Shown here piece after piece: positions 1 to 8,199 of a DNA stretch of 64,000 nucleotides. Source of the stretch: CAYVBE01 sp964572825 (GTDB taxonomy: Bacteria > Planctomycetota > Brocadiia > SM23-32); the NCBI GenBank assembly GCA_964572825.1, contig CAZNGS010000006.1, positions 1 through 64,000 of the forward strand. The letters run 5' to 3'. Position 1 is the stretch's first letter; each line of letters opens with the position of its first letter. Made by a program: the position numbers and the translations under genes. The notes below the pieces were generated by a model that saw nothing but the letters and a program-made list of their open reading frames with translations, was not told the origin of the DNA and made no database searches.

Positions 1-35
1 TGCCCCGAACCTCAACTACCCCCCGCAGGAGTGCT

Positions 36-2639
36 GTGTCGGTAAACACTTACCTGCCGCCGATGCTGCCTGCCATCGCACGTGGCCTGGCGCAGGCCGA
101 CGCCTCGGGGTCGGATGCGCTGATCGCCGGCCTGGAGGATGCTCAGGGACATCTTGCCCGCATCGATGCGGCGGCGAAAGAGCTGCGGGAGGCCCTGGCC
201 CGGGCGGACGCGCCCGCTCTCGGGGACTACGTGAAGGACGCTGCCGCGCACGCGGCGGAACAGGGCGCCGCAGAACTGGCCGAGCGCCTGGAGCAAATGC
301 GCGCGGAGCGCGACCGTTTTGACGACGTCGGGGCGGCGTGCAATCGGCTCTCCCGGCTGCGGGAGAGCGTCCGCGAGCTGGCCGGCCGATCGCGGGTGGA
401 GAATGCGTTCGAGGAGTACGCATCCCGAGAAATGCAGTTTCAGGGCGAGGGCCTGTCGGCACTCCGGCGGCGCCTGGAGGCCGCCGGTTCGGCAGGGGAG
501 CGCCTGAAAGAGTTCCTGGGGGGCCCGTGGCAGACCGAAGTGGACCGGGAGGCGTTTCTCGCGGACGGGTCGGGTCCGGCGGAATTGCCGTCGGAGGGGA
601 CGATCGGCTCGGAGCAGTTCGAAAAGTGGATGGAGAAGGCGCAGGGCTACCGCCGGCTGGCGGTCGATCCGCAGGAACTGGCGCAGGAATGGCGCGGGGA
701 CCTGGACGCGGCCGGGCGCCAGCTTGAGCTGGGCGCCCGGGCGGGTATATCGGGCGCGAGGGAGCTTCAGGCTGAATTGCCCGCGCTCAAGAAGGCCCTT
801 GACGAGTTCGCCCGGATCCAGCCTCACGCCCGCAACTCCCAACGGATAGAGAAGATGCAGGAGGAGTTGAAGGCCGGCTTGAACCGGGTCCTGCAGAAGA
901 TGCCCCGGATTGAGGTTCCCCGACGGGATCGGGAGACCGTGGAACGGCTGCTCGACGGCTGCTACAGCCTGGCTGAAGCTCCCGGCGATGACGGTGAGAG
1001 CATCGCCCGGATACACGACCGCTGGAAGCGCAGCGGTCTGCTGGACAAGGCGGACGTGCGCGAATCAGTGGCGCCCCTCCTGGAGCGCATCCGCGCCCTG
1101 GAAGCCGTAGAGAAGGCGCAGAGCGCGGAAGATCTTATGGAGGTGATTGAGAACTCCCATCGGTCGGAAGTGCGGCTGGAGGCCTGGCGCCGGTTGGGGA
1201 GCACCGGGCAGCCGTCCGGCATCGCCTCGTTGCGGAGGGAGATAACCGCGCGCGGCGGGGTCCTGGAGGTCCTGCAAAGCGTTCCCTCAGACCAACGGCG
1301 TCAGGCCTTGACCCAACGGTACTGGGAGGAGGAGCGGCGGCGATGGCTGGATTGCATGCAGGCCCTGTCCGGAGGGGAGCAGGTGGCCGAAGCCGTCCGG
1401 ATGCGGGGCGAGTTCAGAGTGAAGGCCGGCGACTCGCTGCCCCCCTGGGTCCGTTACAACGTTGTGCGGGCTGACCTGGGAGACAGCTTGAGCGGCGCGC
1501 TCCCGGAGGAGGAGTTGCGGCGACACGTCGGGGAGTTCATCTCCTCCGTCCGGGCGATGCCGGCGGATGTGAATGAGGCCGAGGGCCTGCGCGAATCGCT
1601 GGCGGAACTGGATGAGTTGCTGCATTCGGAGGAGCAGCCCGAGGTGGTGCCCCCGGGGCCCACGGGGGCCGGCTGGGCCGAGTGGCAGGTGGACTCGGGA
1701 GAGTTCCCCCGCCGGTTCGCGTACCGATGGCCTGAAAAGGGGCGCGAGCTGGTCTTTGAGCGGGTGGAGCCCGCGGGGACCGGCGGCGGTCCCGCATATC
1801 TGTGCGCTGCCGAGGTGTCGGTGGGCCTGTTTGTGGACGCCGTGCAGGCGGCCGGCGCATGGGATAAGATACGGGACCATCTCGATCCCAGAAGGGGGTT
1901 GGTGCGGATGGGACCGCGGAGCTGGCGGTGGGACCGGCATCGCATTGTGGTCGCCGAGCAGTGGCTCTGTGAGGACCCCGTGTGGGGGGACACCCCGCGA
2001 TACGCGGAGGGCGCGCGCCCCGGTGAAAGCGGTGGCCCGGGGCCGAATCCGAATTCGCCCATGAACTGGATCTCCGGCGCGGGCGCACGCCTGTTTGCAG
2101 AACAGATTCTGCACTGCCGCCTGCCCGGTCCAGGGGAATGGAAGGCGGCGTATGCGGAAATGGAAACCGCCGGGGGTCGGGGGAAGCCCTGGAATCTCCG
2201 CGACGGGACGTGGGCGCGACAGTGGGAATACGTCAATCGAATGGTGGCGACGCAGATGCTTTCGGCCCGGTTTCCCACGGAGGGAGCTTTTGCGCCGGGG
2301 GGCGCGGAGAAGACCGAGCAGGCGCCGGCGCTCGACACGGACGATGGAATACTGTGGTTCCAGAACGTGAACGAAGGTTCCCGGGGGCCTTTCCGTCACC
2401 TGGTCGGCAACGTCGCCGAGTTCCTGGAGGATGACGAGGGCCGTTTCTACGTGGCGGGGGCCAGTGCGCTGTCCGCGCCGGGGCTCGACCCGGCCGGGCC
2501 GTACAGGCTGGACTCGGGGGCAGCCATGTTTGCCGACGTGGGGCTGCGTCTGGCCGTGACCCCGTCCGGTGGGACGCTGTTGTGGAACGTGCAGCGGGCG
2601 GCGGACTCTCTGCCCTGGTTGACGGCGCCCGACCGCTGA
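36..2639 (+). CDS. Coiled-coil protein with C-terminal FGE-sulfatase-like domain
   Basis: The 867-residue product has a long N-terminal two thirds (about 20-540) rich in Glu, Arg, Ala and Leu, which reads as extended helical coiled coil. The C-terminal third (about 585-865) is a divergent formylglycine-generating-enzyme/C-lectin-like domain. Landmarks are PMNWISGAGARLFAEQI near 674, the RLPGPGEWKAAYA segment, GNVAEFLED near 790 and a final VGLRLAV. The canonical RGG segment is degenerate (FYVAGAS), so enzymatic activity is doubtful and a ligand-binding or scaffold role is more likely. No signal peptide or membrane segment is visible. The GTG at 36 follows an AGGAG at 27-31, but the frame is open to the left edge, so a longer protein is possible. 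In planctomycete-like genomes such domains often sit on signalling proteins; partner and function here are unknown. Confidence 0.72.
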   Translation: MSVNTYLPPMLPAIARGLAQADASGSDALIAGLEDAQGHLARIDAAAKELREALARADAPALGDYVKDAAAHAAEQGAAELAERLEQMRAERDRFDDVGAACNRLSRLRESVRELAGRSRVENAFEEYASREMQFQGEGLSALRRRLEAAGSAGERLKEFLGGPWQTEVDREAFLADGSGPAELPSEGTIGSEQFEKWMEKAQGYRRLAVDPQELAQEWRGDLDAAGRQLELGARAGISGARELQAELPALKKALDEFARIQPHARNSQRIEKMQEELKAGLNRVLQKMPRIEVPRRDRETVERLLDGCYSLAEAPGDDGESIARIHDRWKRSGLLDKADVRESVAPLLERIRALEAVEKAQSAEDLMEVIENSHRSEVRLEAWRRLGSTGQPSGIASLRREITARGGVLEVLQSVPSDQRRQALTQRYWEEERRRWLDCMQALSGGEQVAEAVRMRGEFRVKAGDSLPPWVRYNVVRADLGDSLSGALPEEELRRHVGEFISSVRAMPADVNEAEGLRESLAELDELLHSEEQPEVVPPGPTGAGWAEWQVDSGEFPRRFAYRWPEKGRELVFERVEPAGTGGGPAYLCAAEVSVGLFVDAVQAAGAWDKIRDHLDPRRGLVRMGPRSWRWDRHRIVVAEQWLCEDPVWGDTPRYAEGARPGESGGPGPNPNSPMNWISGAGARLFAEQILHCRLPGPGEWKAAYAEMETAGGRGKPWNLRDGTWARQWEYVNRMVATQMLSARFPTEGAFAPGGAEKTEQAPALDTDDGILWFQNVNEGSRGPFRHLVGNVAEFLEDDEGRFYVAGASALSAPGLDPAGPYRLDSGAAMFADVGLRLAVTPSGGTLLWNVQRAADSLPWLTAPDR

Positions 2640-2880
2640 CCGGACGCGTGCCGTTCCGGAGCGCCCCCACCTCAAAGGCACCGCAGGCGGCGCGCGGTCC
2701 CGGCATGATTGCGCGTGTGACCCTCTCGTTCCGCTCTCCCAAGACCTTCTCCCGGTCTTCCGCCGTCCTCCGTACGGCAGGGGCCGTGGACGCCGCTGAG
2801 AGGATAGATGTCCGGGGAGATGGGAATCGAGGTCAGGGTTGGCCAGCGGCCCGATGGTTCCCGGGCCCCCGCAGGCACAA

Positions 2881-2915
2881 AGAAACGCCGCCGCGTCCCT
2901 CCGCGCGGCGGCGCC
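2881..2915 (-). terminator. Rho-independent terminator of the cold-shock gene
   Basis: There is a perfect 10-bp GC stem (2888-2897 with 2906-2915, 8-nt loop). On the minus strand it is followed by TTTCTTT, about 30 nt past the stop of the cold-shock gene. The remaining 240 bases towards the convergent gene ending at 2639 contain nothing I can name. Confidence 0.8.
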
Positions 2916-2943
2916 TCGTTGTGTTCGTCTGAAGTTCAGCTCG

Positions 2944-3147
2944 TCAGAGCTTCACCACGTTGGCCGCTCTGGGGCCTTTGGGGCTGTTCTCGATGTCGAA
3001 CTCGACCCTGTCGTTCTCCGCCAGGGTCTTGAAGCCCATGCCCTGAATGGCGCTGTGATGGACGAAAACGTCCTCACCGCCCTCTTCCGGCTCGATGAAG
3101 CCGTAACCCTTCTGGTCACTGAACCACTTTACAGTACCTGTAGGCAT
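2944..3147 (-). CDS. cspA: Cold-shock domain protein (CspA family)
   Basis: The 67 residues match the family length exactly and form a single OB-fold cold-shock domain. Both RNA-binding motifs are intact: RNP1 as KGYGFIEP (about 14-21) and RNP2 as VFVHHSAI (about 27-34). The start is supported by AGAGG about 7 nt upstream. The product is a cytoplasmic single-strand nucleic-acid chaperone that melts mRNA structure. The gene is monocistronic, with a promoter candidate about 340 bp upstream and a strong terminator downstream. The resulting long untranslated leader is the usual arrangement for cold-inducible or constitutive Csp genes. The subtype (cspA, cspC and so on) cannot be told from sequence alone. 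Confidence 0.95.
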   Translation of the reverse strand: MPTGTVKWFSDQKGYGFIEPEEGGEDVFVHHSAIQGMGFKTLAENDRVEFDIENSPKGPRAANVVKL

Positions 3148-3478
3148 TGCGTAACCTCTTTACTAACAGTGCTTTCTGGCGAGGCGACGCACCGATGCGC
3201 CGTCTCATTCACTTGAAAGTCGCGCAACCATGGACGCTGTTGGTCGGCGAGCTGGCAGAAACGTCGTCCGGAACTATGAAAGCACCGCGAAGCACGCGCC
3301 CTTTCCCGGGTGAGGGAACCACGGAAATCGAGGCACGGCCCACAGATGCTGTACCACCCGAACAAGAATCTCTCGTTAGATACCTCCCGGGCGGGCACGT
3401 AGTTACGAAACGACCCCCAGACCACTCCACGCGGCCAAAGGCCGCGCCGCTAACCGAGCGTATCGGAGCGCATCTTTC
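3148..3478 (-). other. Long 5' leader of the cold-shock gene
   Basis: This is a 405-base gap between the cold-shock gene and the next gene (3148-3552). From the promoter candidate, about 330 nt would be transcribed as leader. It holds one clean small hairpin (GCGGCC-AAA-GGCCGC, 3431-3445) and no credible ORF. Leader-mediated temperature or autoregulatory control is known for Csp genes; here it is inferred from length and position only. Confidence 0.45.
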
Positions 3479-3484
3479 AACCGA

Positions 3485-3512
3485 ATCATACCACATTTGG
3501 CTCAGAATGCAA
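3485..3512 (-). promoter_or_regulatory. Sigma-70-type promoter for the cold-shock gene
   Basis: On the minus strand: -35 TTGCAT (3507-3512), 16-bp spacer, extended -10 TGG-TATGAT (hexamer at 3485-3490, five of six matches to TATAAT). It is the only good match I saw in the gap and points at cspA. Confidence 0.5.
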
Positions 3513-3552
3513 GTGAATATCGCAGCGACACTGCCGATCAGCTCTGGCGGCG

Positions 3553-5112
3553 TCAGGTTCCGAAACGCGACGAGTCGAAGGACAGGCCCGCCTGCTCCGC
3601 GAGCCGCCAGTCGTGGGCGTCCAGCCAATGATAATCGCCCCGGAACGAGTATATCCTGGCGTTCTGAAACTTCACGTGGAGCCGGATGCCCCGGTTGACC
3701 AGCTCGTCCAGCCGGACGCGGTCCTTGAACGCGATGGGATGGCGCAGGGAATCGTCGAGCTTCAGGGGCACGCAGTCCTCGAAGCCGCAGCCCTCGATGG
3801 GCTCGTTCTTGGCCGTGGTGATCCGGTAGATCACCTCGCCCGCCAGGGCCTCCGCGTTCATCGTGAGCACGCCGTCGTAAAGCATGAACATCTTGGTGAT
3901 GAACTCTCCCCAGCCGCCCCTTGTCTCCAGGTGCATGAAATCGTCCTTGCGGAGGGTATGCAGCAACTGGGCCTGGGTGGGTTCCTCCTCGATGTGCGTG
4001 TGGTGATGGCCGCCGTGCAGGATGCGGCTGGAGCCGGAGTAGATGCGCACTTCGTCCTCAAGCTCGATGATCCGCTCCGGCCGGACCATCCCGCATCCCT
4101 GCTCGGGGGCGGGATTCAGGGGGATGAAACCCTCCCGCGAAGGTCGGGCCCAGTACTCGCCGTCCGGACTCCAGGCCAGTTGGCCGACGGTGGGACCGAA
4201 GTAATCCACGGCGAAGTCCGGCGGCTCGCTGCTGCTCCACTTGCAGGCCCAGATCAGGCCCACGTAGTGCTGTGCATACGGGGAGACGGGCATGGCGTAG
4301 AACTCCATCGGCATCCCGTCGAGCCGGTCGGGCTGCATGATCAGGCGGGGGACGGTCCAGTTTCGAAAGTCTCTGGTCTTCATGATGCACTGGCGCCGGT
4401 CACCCAGCCCGGCGCGCGGGGTCATGCAGTATTCGCCCGTGCCGCGGTTGTAGAAGGCGAAGAACGGCTCCTCCGGATGCCAGCCCGGGCAGCTCCAGTC
4501 GTAGTCGAAGTTCTGCTCCCAGTGCAGCCCGTCGCGGGAGACCAGAAAGCTGCGCAGGTCGACGTGCGGGTGAGCGGCTTCGTTGGTCCTGGCCACCTCG
4601 TGCCAGGGATGGTCCGGGTCGGCCAGGGCGCGCTCGACCGCCGGCTCGCCCCACTGGAGCAGGGCCAGCTTCCAGCGGTAGCCGTCGACCTCCAGGGGAT
4701 CGCGGTAGAAGCTGCCCCAGTTGCCCCGTGGCACGGTCGAGACGTGGTGCGGGGCGATCTTGGGTCCGTCGGCGGGCTCCACTTCCGGCAGCTCCGCCGG
4801 GCGCCATTTGATGCCGTCCTCGCTGGCGCAGATGAAGATGCCCATCCGGCCGTCCGGTACCTTCTGGCCGGTCTGCCGGTTCTCGTGACCGATGCTGAAG
4901 CGTCGCCACAGGCCCGCCTGGTCGTCGTAGAAGACCTCCCCGCCGCCCGACAGGCCGGTATGCGGGTCGGTGAAGGTGGCCTCGGGCCTCCAGACGGGCT
5001 TGCCCTGCACCAGCTCCACGTTGTGGGCCCGGCTCAGGCGGAAGTAGTCCCAGAACAGCATGGTCTTCGGCCCGCGTTTCCCTTTACGCGTTCCCTCTTG
5101 GCACTCCGTCAT
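3553..5112 (-). CDS. Five-bladed beta-propeller glycosidase-like protein
   Basis: This 519-residue protein has the repeated blade signature of the GH32/GH43/GH68 clan and related uncharacterised propellers. Successive blades carry 'bright' turns such as ASEDGIKW (about 105), VSRDGLHWEQ (about 195), KTRDFRNWTVP (about 255) and WSPDGEYWARP (about 320). Acidic and aromatic residues around the blade edges fit sugar binding. No signal peptide or membrane segment is obvious, so it may act in the cytoplasm. The start is supported by GGGAG about 8 nt upstream. Related proteins in PVC-group genomes are usually labelled glycosyl hydrolase without known substrate, and I cannot assign a substrate or confirm catalysis. 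It lies apart from the other glycan genes at 13.5-20.4 kb. Confidence 0.65.
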   Translation of the reverse strand: MTECQEGTRKGKRGPKTMLFWDYFRLSRAHNVELVQGKPVWRPEATFTDPHTGLSGGGEVFYDDQAGLWRRFSIGHENRQTGQKVPDGRMGIFICASEDGIKWRPAELPEVEPADGPKIAPHHVSTVPRGNWGSFYRDPLEVDGYRWKLALLQWGEPAVERALADPDHPWHEVARTNEAAHPHVDLRSFLVSRDGLHWEQNFDYDWSCPGWHPEEPFFAFYNRGTGEYCMTPRAGLGDRRQCIMKTRDFRNWTVPRLIMQPDRLDGMPMEFYAMPVSPYAQHYVGLIWACKWSSSEPPDFAVDYFGPTVGQLAWSPDGEYWARPSREGFIPLNPAPEQGCGMVRPERIIELEDEVRIYSGSSRILHGGHHHTHIEEEPTQAQLLHTLRKDDFMHLETRGGWGEFITKMFMLYDGVLTMNAEALAGEVIYRITTAKNEPIEGCGFEDCVPLKLDDSLRHPIAFKDRVRLDELVNRGIRLHVKFQNARIYSFRGDYHWLDAHDWRLAEQAGLSFDSSRFGT

Positions 5113-5248
5113 TTCACGTCTCCCTGTCCGAGTCCATCACAGACGCCCCGTCTGCGCCGGTAGGCGGCGCGCGGCGGCATTCCCGGGGGGCGTCCCGGAA
5201 CGGCACAAAGTCGGAGGTGCGCACATACCGTCCGAGCCTGGCCATGCA

Positions 5249-7153
5249 CTATTGCGGTTCCCCCAACACGACGTGGGAGACACCCGCGCTGGTGCCGACC
5301 CAGAGGCTCCTTTCGTTCTCCAGAGCGAGTGCCAGGACGTTGTTACCTGCAAGGTAGTTGGACGTATCGATTCTGTATAGTTCGTCGCCATCAAAGTGGA
5401 ACACCCCGGAACGGGCGCTTGCAAGCCACAGTCCTCCGTGCCGATCAAACTCGACTAACCTCGTGAACGGGAAATACCTGCTGTCGCTGCGGTATAGATC
5501 GGGCGACGGCACAGCGCGCCACCCGCTCTGCTCAGGGATCAAAAGGATGTTCCGGTAGCGCTTTATCGTATTCTGTGTCCTGGCGTAGACAACGACGCCT
5601 CCGTTTGGGCCTATGGTAAGAAAATCGAGCCAGCAATCCGACAACCAGGCGTCCGCATTCGCGGGGTGAATCTGAATTTCGGTCTGCCGCTCCATGAGCG
5701 ACGCCAGAAGAGTCTCTTTCGGGATCAGGCGCCACGTGGCGCCTTCAAACACGTGGAGGCCGGCCTTTGAGAGGGTCCACGCACGGTTGTCCGGCCCCAC
5801 CGCGAAGTTTTGATTGACGTCACTGGGAAGTCCAATCGACTCGTTGAAGACCTGCCATTCTTTCCCGTCGTACATCAGCAGGCCGCACTCATCTGTGCCG
5901 ATCCAGATGGTTCCGTTCGGCGCGACGTCGACCCTGCATACATGGTACTCTCCGTCCGGCAAGAAATCCCCGTGGTTGGGGTGGGAGGTTCGTGCTTCGC
6001 TTGAGAGGAAAAACCGGAATTCTCCCCCTTCGAACCAACTGACGAAGTACCTGCCGTAAACCACCGGCCCTCCGTCCTGCCTGAATGTGATCCCCGTGAC
6101 CGGCGGTTTCCACCCCGGGGTGCTCGCAGGCCAGTTGAGTCTTTTCCACCCGCTTTCGTCATACTTGGCCACATCATCCCGGCAAGCTGCGTGGAGGTCT
6201 CCCGTGGGAGACAGGGCGATGTGTGCGGGCTCCACGGGATGACGCTGCCACTCGCCTTCGTGCAGACTGTAGAGGCGATTCCCGTCCCTGAACCATTTGC
6301 GTCCGTCCCGGTCCACGATCGCCTGGTCAGCACGTTTGGGGCGGGTCACCGACAGATCATGCTTAACCCAACCGTCCGCGGCGTACCAGCATGCGAGGCC
6401 GTCTGCGGTCGTGGTCCAGATTCCCCCCTGAGGGCCCGATCTCAGGGGCCCGCCGTTGAAGGATGGCCCGGCGTCCTGGGTGCCTATCCATGGATCGTCC
6501 CGTTTGCCGAAAGCCAGGGCCTTGATCTGGTATGCCCAGACCTGGAGGCGGTCGAGTTCGTGCCAGCCCGACGAATCGCAGCGGAGAATTCGAAAATCCA
6601 CGGACGGGGTGGCAGCAAAAAGAGCGGACGCATTCCCGACGACCCACAGCCGCCCCTGGCTGTCGTATCCTCCGGCCTCCAGCTTGACCGGCCCGTTCAC
6701 CTGCGTTCCGCCCCGTTGAAGGTAACTATAGCGCCAGTTGCCGCGCCGCCACTTGCCCTCAGAGAAGGACCACGCTGTAGAGGGGGTGAGAACTGCTTTC
6801 CGCTTCCCTGACCCGATGAGCAGGCTTGTGCTTCGCCAGGCTCCGCCCCCAAACCCTCCCTTGCGGAGGCGGACGGTGCTACCGTCAAGCCGGTACAGCG
6901 CATCGCCCGCGAGCGCCCAGATGGTCCCGTCAGTTCCGCAGGCGAGGTCACCCGGACGTTTTGTGAGAGGCAGGAACACGCGTTGGCGTGTCTGTGGATC
7001 GTAGCGGAACACGCCTCCGGGCGTGGCGATCCATACGTATCCGTTTCTCACCACGAAGTCGGTAATCTGAGTGATACTGTGATAGCTGGTGACCTCGATG
7101 TTCTGCATGGGCCTGGCGAGCGCTTGCTCTTCGGGTGGTTCGGCAGTCTGCAC
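5249..7153 (-). CDS. Beta-propeller C-terminal part of a frameshifted kinase-propeller
   Basis: The 634 residues are made of repeated propeller blades of the two-component-regulator/ligand-binding type, such as FVVRNGYVWIATPGGVF, VAPNGTIWIGTDECGL and the closing LENERSLWVGTSAGVSHVV. There is no catalytic domain. The same frame continues upstream of the GTG at 7153 as GPAPEETDVQ. It overlaps the kinase ORF by 106 bases, exactly where the intact paralogue next door passes from its post-membrane linker into its propeller. I therefore read this as the extracytoplasmic sensor half of the gene starting at 8196, separated by one frameshift around 7150-7200. It ends in TAG. If expressed separately it would lack any export signal. 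Confidence 0.72.
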   Translation of the reverse strand: MQTAEPPEEQALARPMQNIEVTSYHSITQITDFVVRNGYVWIATPGGVFRYDPQTRQRVFLPLTKRPGDLACGTDGTIWALAGDALYRLDGSTVRLRKGGFGGGAWRSTSLLIGSGKRKAVLTPSTAWSFSEGKWRRGNWRYSYLQRGGTQVNGPVKLEAGGYDSQGRLWVVGNASALFAATPSVDFRILRCDSSGWHELDRLQVWAYQIKALAFGKRDDPWIGTQDAGPSFNGGPLRSGPQGGIWTTTADGLACWYAADGWVKHDLSVTRPKRADQAIVDRDGRKWFRDGNRLYSLHEGEWQRHPVEPAHIALSPTGDLHAACRDDVAKYDESGWKRLNWPASTPGWKPPVTGITFRQDGGPVVYGRYFVSWFEGGEFRFFLSSEARTSHPNHGDFLPDGEYHVCRVDVAPNGTIWIGTDECGLLMYDGKEWQVFNESIGLPSDVNQNFAVGPDNRAWTLSKAGLHVFEGATWRLIPKETLLASLMERQTEIQIHPANADAWLSDCWLDFLTIGPNGGVVVYARTQNTIKRYRNILLIPEQSGWRAVPSPDLYRSDSRYFPFTRLVEFDRHGGLWLASARSGVFHFDGDELYRIDTSNYLAGNNVLALALENERSLWVGTSAGVSHVVLGEPQ

Positions 7154-8196
7154 ATCGGTTTCTTCCGGAGCCGGTCCTCTGTTTCGACCCGGACCGGGGT
7201 TGCGCCCGGATGCGGAACTTCAGCGTCCGGAACGTCCTTCCCCTGCTGCCGTCGGAGCCTGGGCAGAGCCATGTGGCCGGCCAGGGCTAAGAGTGCCACG
7301 GCCACCAGGACCATCGCCGCCCGGCAGGCAAGCGAAGCTATATCGCGCCAGTCACGGCGGAGTCTTGCCCGGACGGTTTCCTCCGCCAGGGCATGCTGGA
7401 GATCGTCGGCCGCGAGCTCCGCCGACTTGTAGCGTTCTTCGGGCTCCTTCTCCAGGCATTTCTGGCAGATGGCTTCCAGGTCACGGGAGACGGTGCGGTC
7501 CAGCTTCCGGGGAGGGGTCACCTGCTGGGTGCAGACGGCGTTGAGAACCGCAGCCGGGTTCTCCCCCTCGAAGGGCGGGCGGCCGGTGAGCACTTCATAC
7601 AGCATCGCGCCCAGGCCGTACACGTCGCTTCTCGGGCCGACCTTCTCCCGGTCCCCCTCGGCCTGCTCGGGGCTGATGTAGGCGGCCGTTCCGACGGCTG
7701 TTCCCGGCATGGTCAGGGTGAACTCTGCGTCCACCTCCCTGGCCAGCCCGAAGTCGGTGATGTAGGGCGTGCCGTCCTCGGCCACGATGATGTTGGAGGG
7801 TTTCAGGTCCCGGTGGATCACCCCCTGCCCGTGGGCGTAGTGCACGGCGCGGGCCACCCGGGCCACGATTCGGACCAGCCGCTCCCGGTCCTCCGGCCCC
7901 CCGGCCTCCCGGATCAACTCCTCCAGGGAGCGACCATCGATGTAGTCCATGGTGAAGTAGGTGCGGTTCCCCACCCGCCCCATGGTGAACAGGCGGACGA
8001 TGTTGGGGTGGCGGAGCCGGTCCAGGACGGCGGCCTCGCGCTTGAAGCGCTCGAATGCCTGGCGGGAGGAGACCTCGGGGTTGAGCACCTTCAGGGCGAC
8101 GACGCGGTCGAGCTCCGCCTGGCGGGCCTTGTACACACGCCCCATACCCCCCTCGCCGAGCTTCTCCAGCACCTCGTATTCGCCGAACTTCGCCAT
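7048..8196 (-). CDS. Hanks-type Ser/Thr protein kinase with membrane anchor (frameshifted)
   Basis: Residues 1-270 form a complete bacterial Hanks kinase: glycine loop GEGGMGRVYKA (14-24), catalytic Lys 36, HRDLKPSN (128-135), DFG (148-150) and an APE-equivalent YISPEQAEGD. A single membrane segment (about 288-312, AAMVLVAVALLALAGHMAL) should place downstream sequence outside the cytoplasm. After about residue 345 the reading turns to low-quality sequence ending at 7048, while the propeller continues in another frame. The start is three bases after the upstream gene's stop, with GGAGGAG inside that gene's end, so the two kinases form an operon. The N-terminal kinase DNA is almost identical to that of the neighbour. 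The kinase itself looks functional. Confidence 0.9.
   Translation of the reverse strand: MAKFGEYEVLEKLGEGGMGRVYKARQAELDRVVALKVLNPEVSSRQAFERFKREAAVLDRLRHPNIVRLFTMGRVGNRTYFTMDYIDGRSLEELIREAGGPEDRERLVRIVARVARAVHYAHGQGVIHRDLKPSNIIVAEDGTPYITDFGLAREVDAEFTLTMPGTAVGTAAYISPEQAEGDREKVGPRSDVYGLGAMLYEVLTGRPPFEGENPAAVLNAVCTQQVTPPRKLDRTVSRDLEAICQKCLEKEPEERYKSAELAADDLQHALAEETVRARLRRDWRDIASLACRAAMVLVAVALLALAGHMALPRLRRQQGKDVPDAEVPHPGATPVRVETEDRLRKKPMCRLPNHPKSKRSPGPCRTSRSPAITVSLRLPTSW
7568..8196 (-). repeat. Direct repeat, copy 1: duplicated kinase-domain DNA
   Basis: About 629 bp nearly identical to 12746-13377. I see only three substitutions and one 3-bp indel, all near the start-codon end. The match stops abruptly at the LTGRPPFEG codon block. 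Offset between copies is 5178 bp. Confidence 0.9.
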
Positions 8197-8199
8197 GCG

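Noticed and set aside
7140..7200. Programmed -1 frameshift joining kinase and propeller.
   Set aside because: No X XXY YYZ heptamer or downstream stem is visible at the junction; a simple indel is sufficient.
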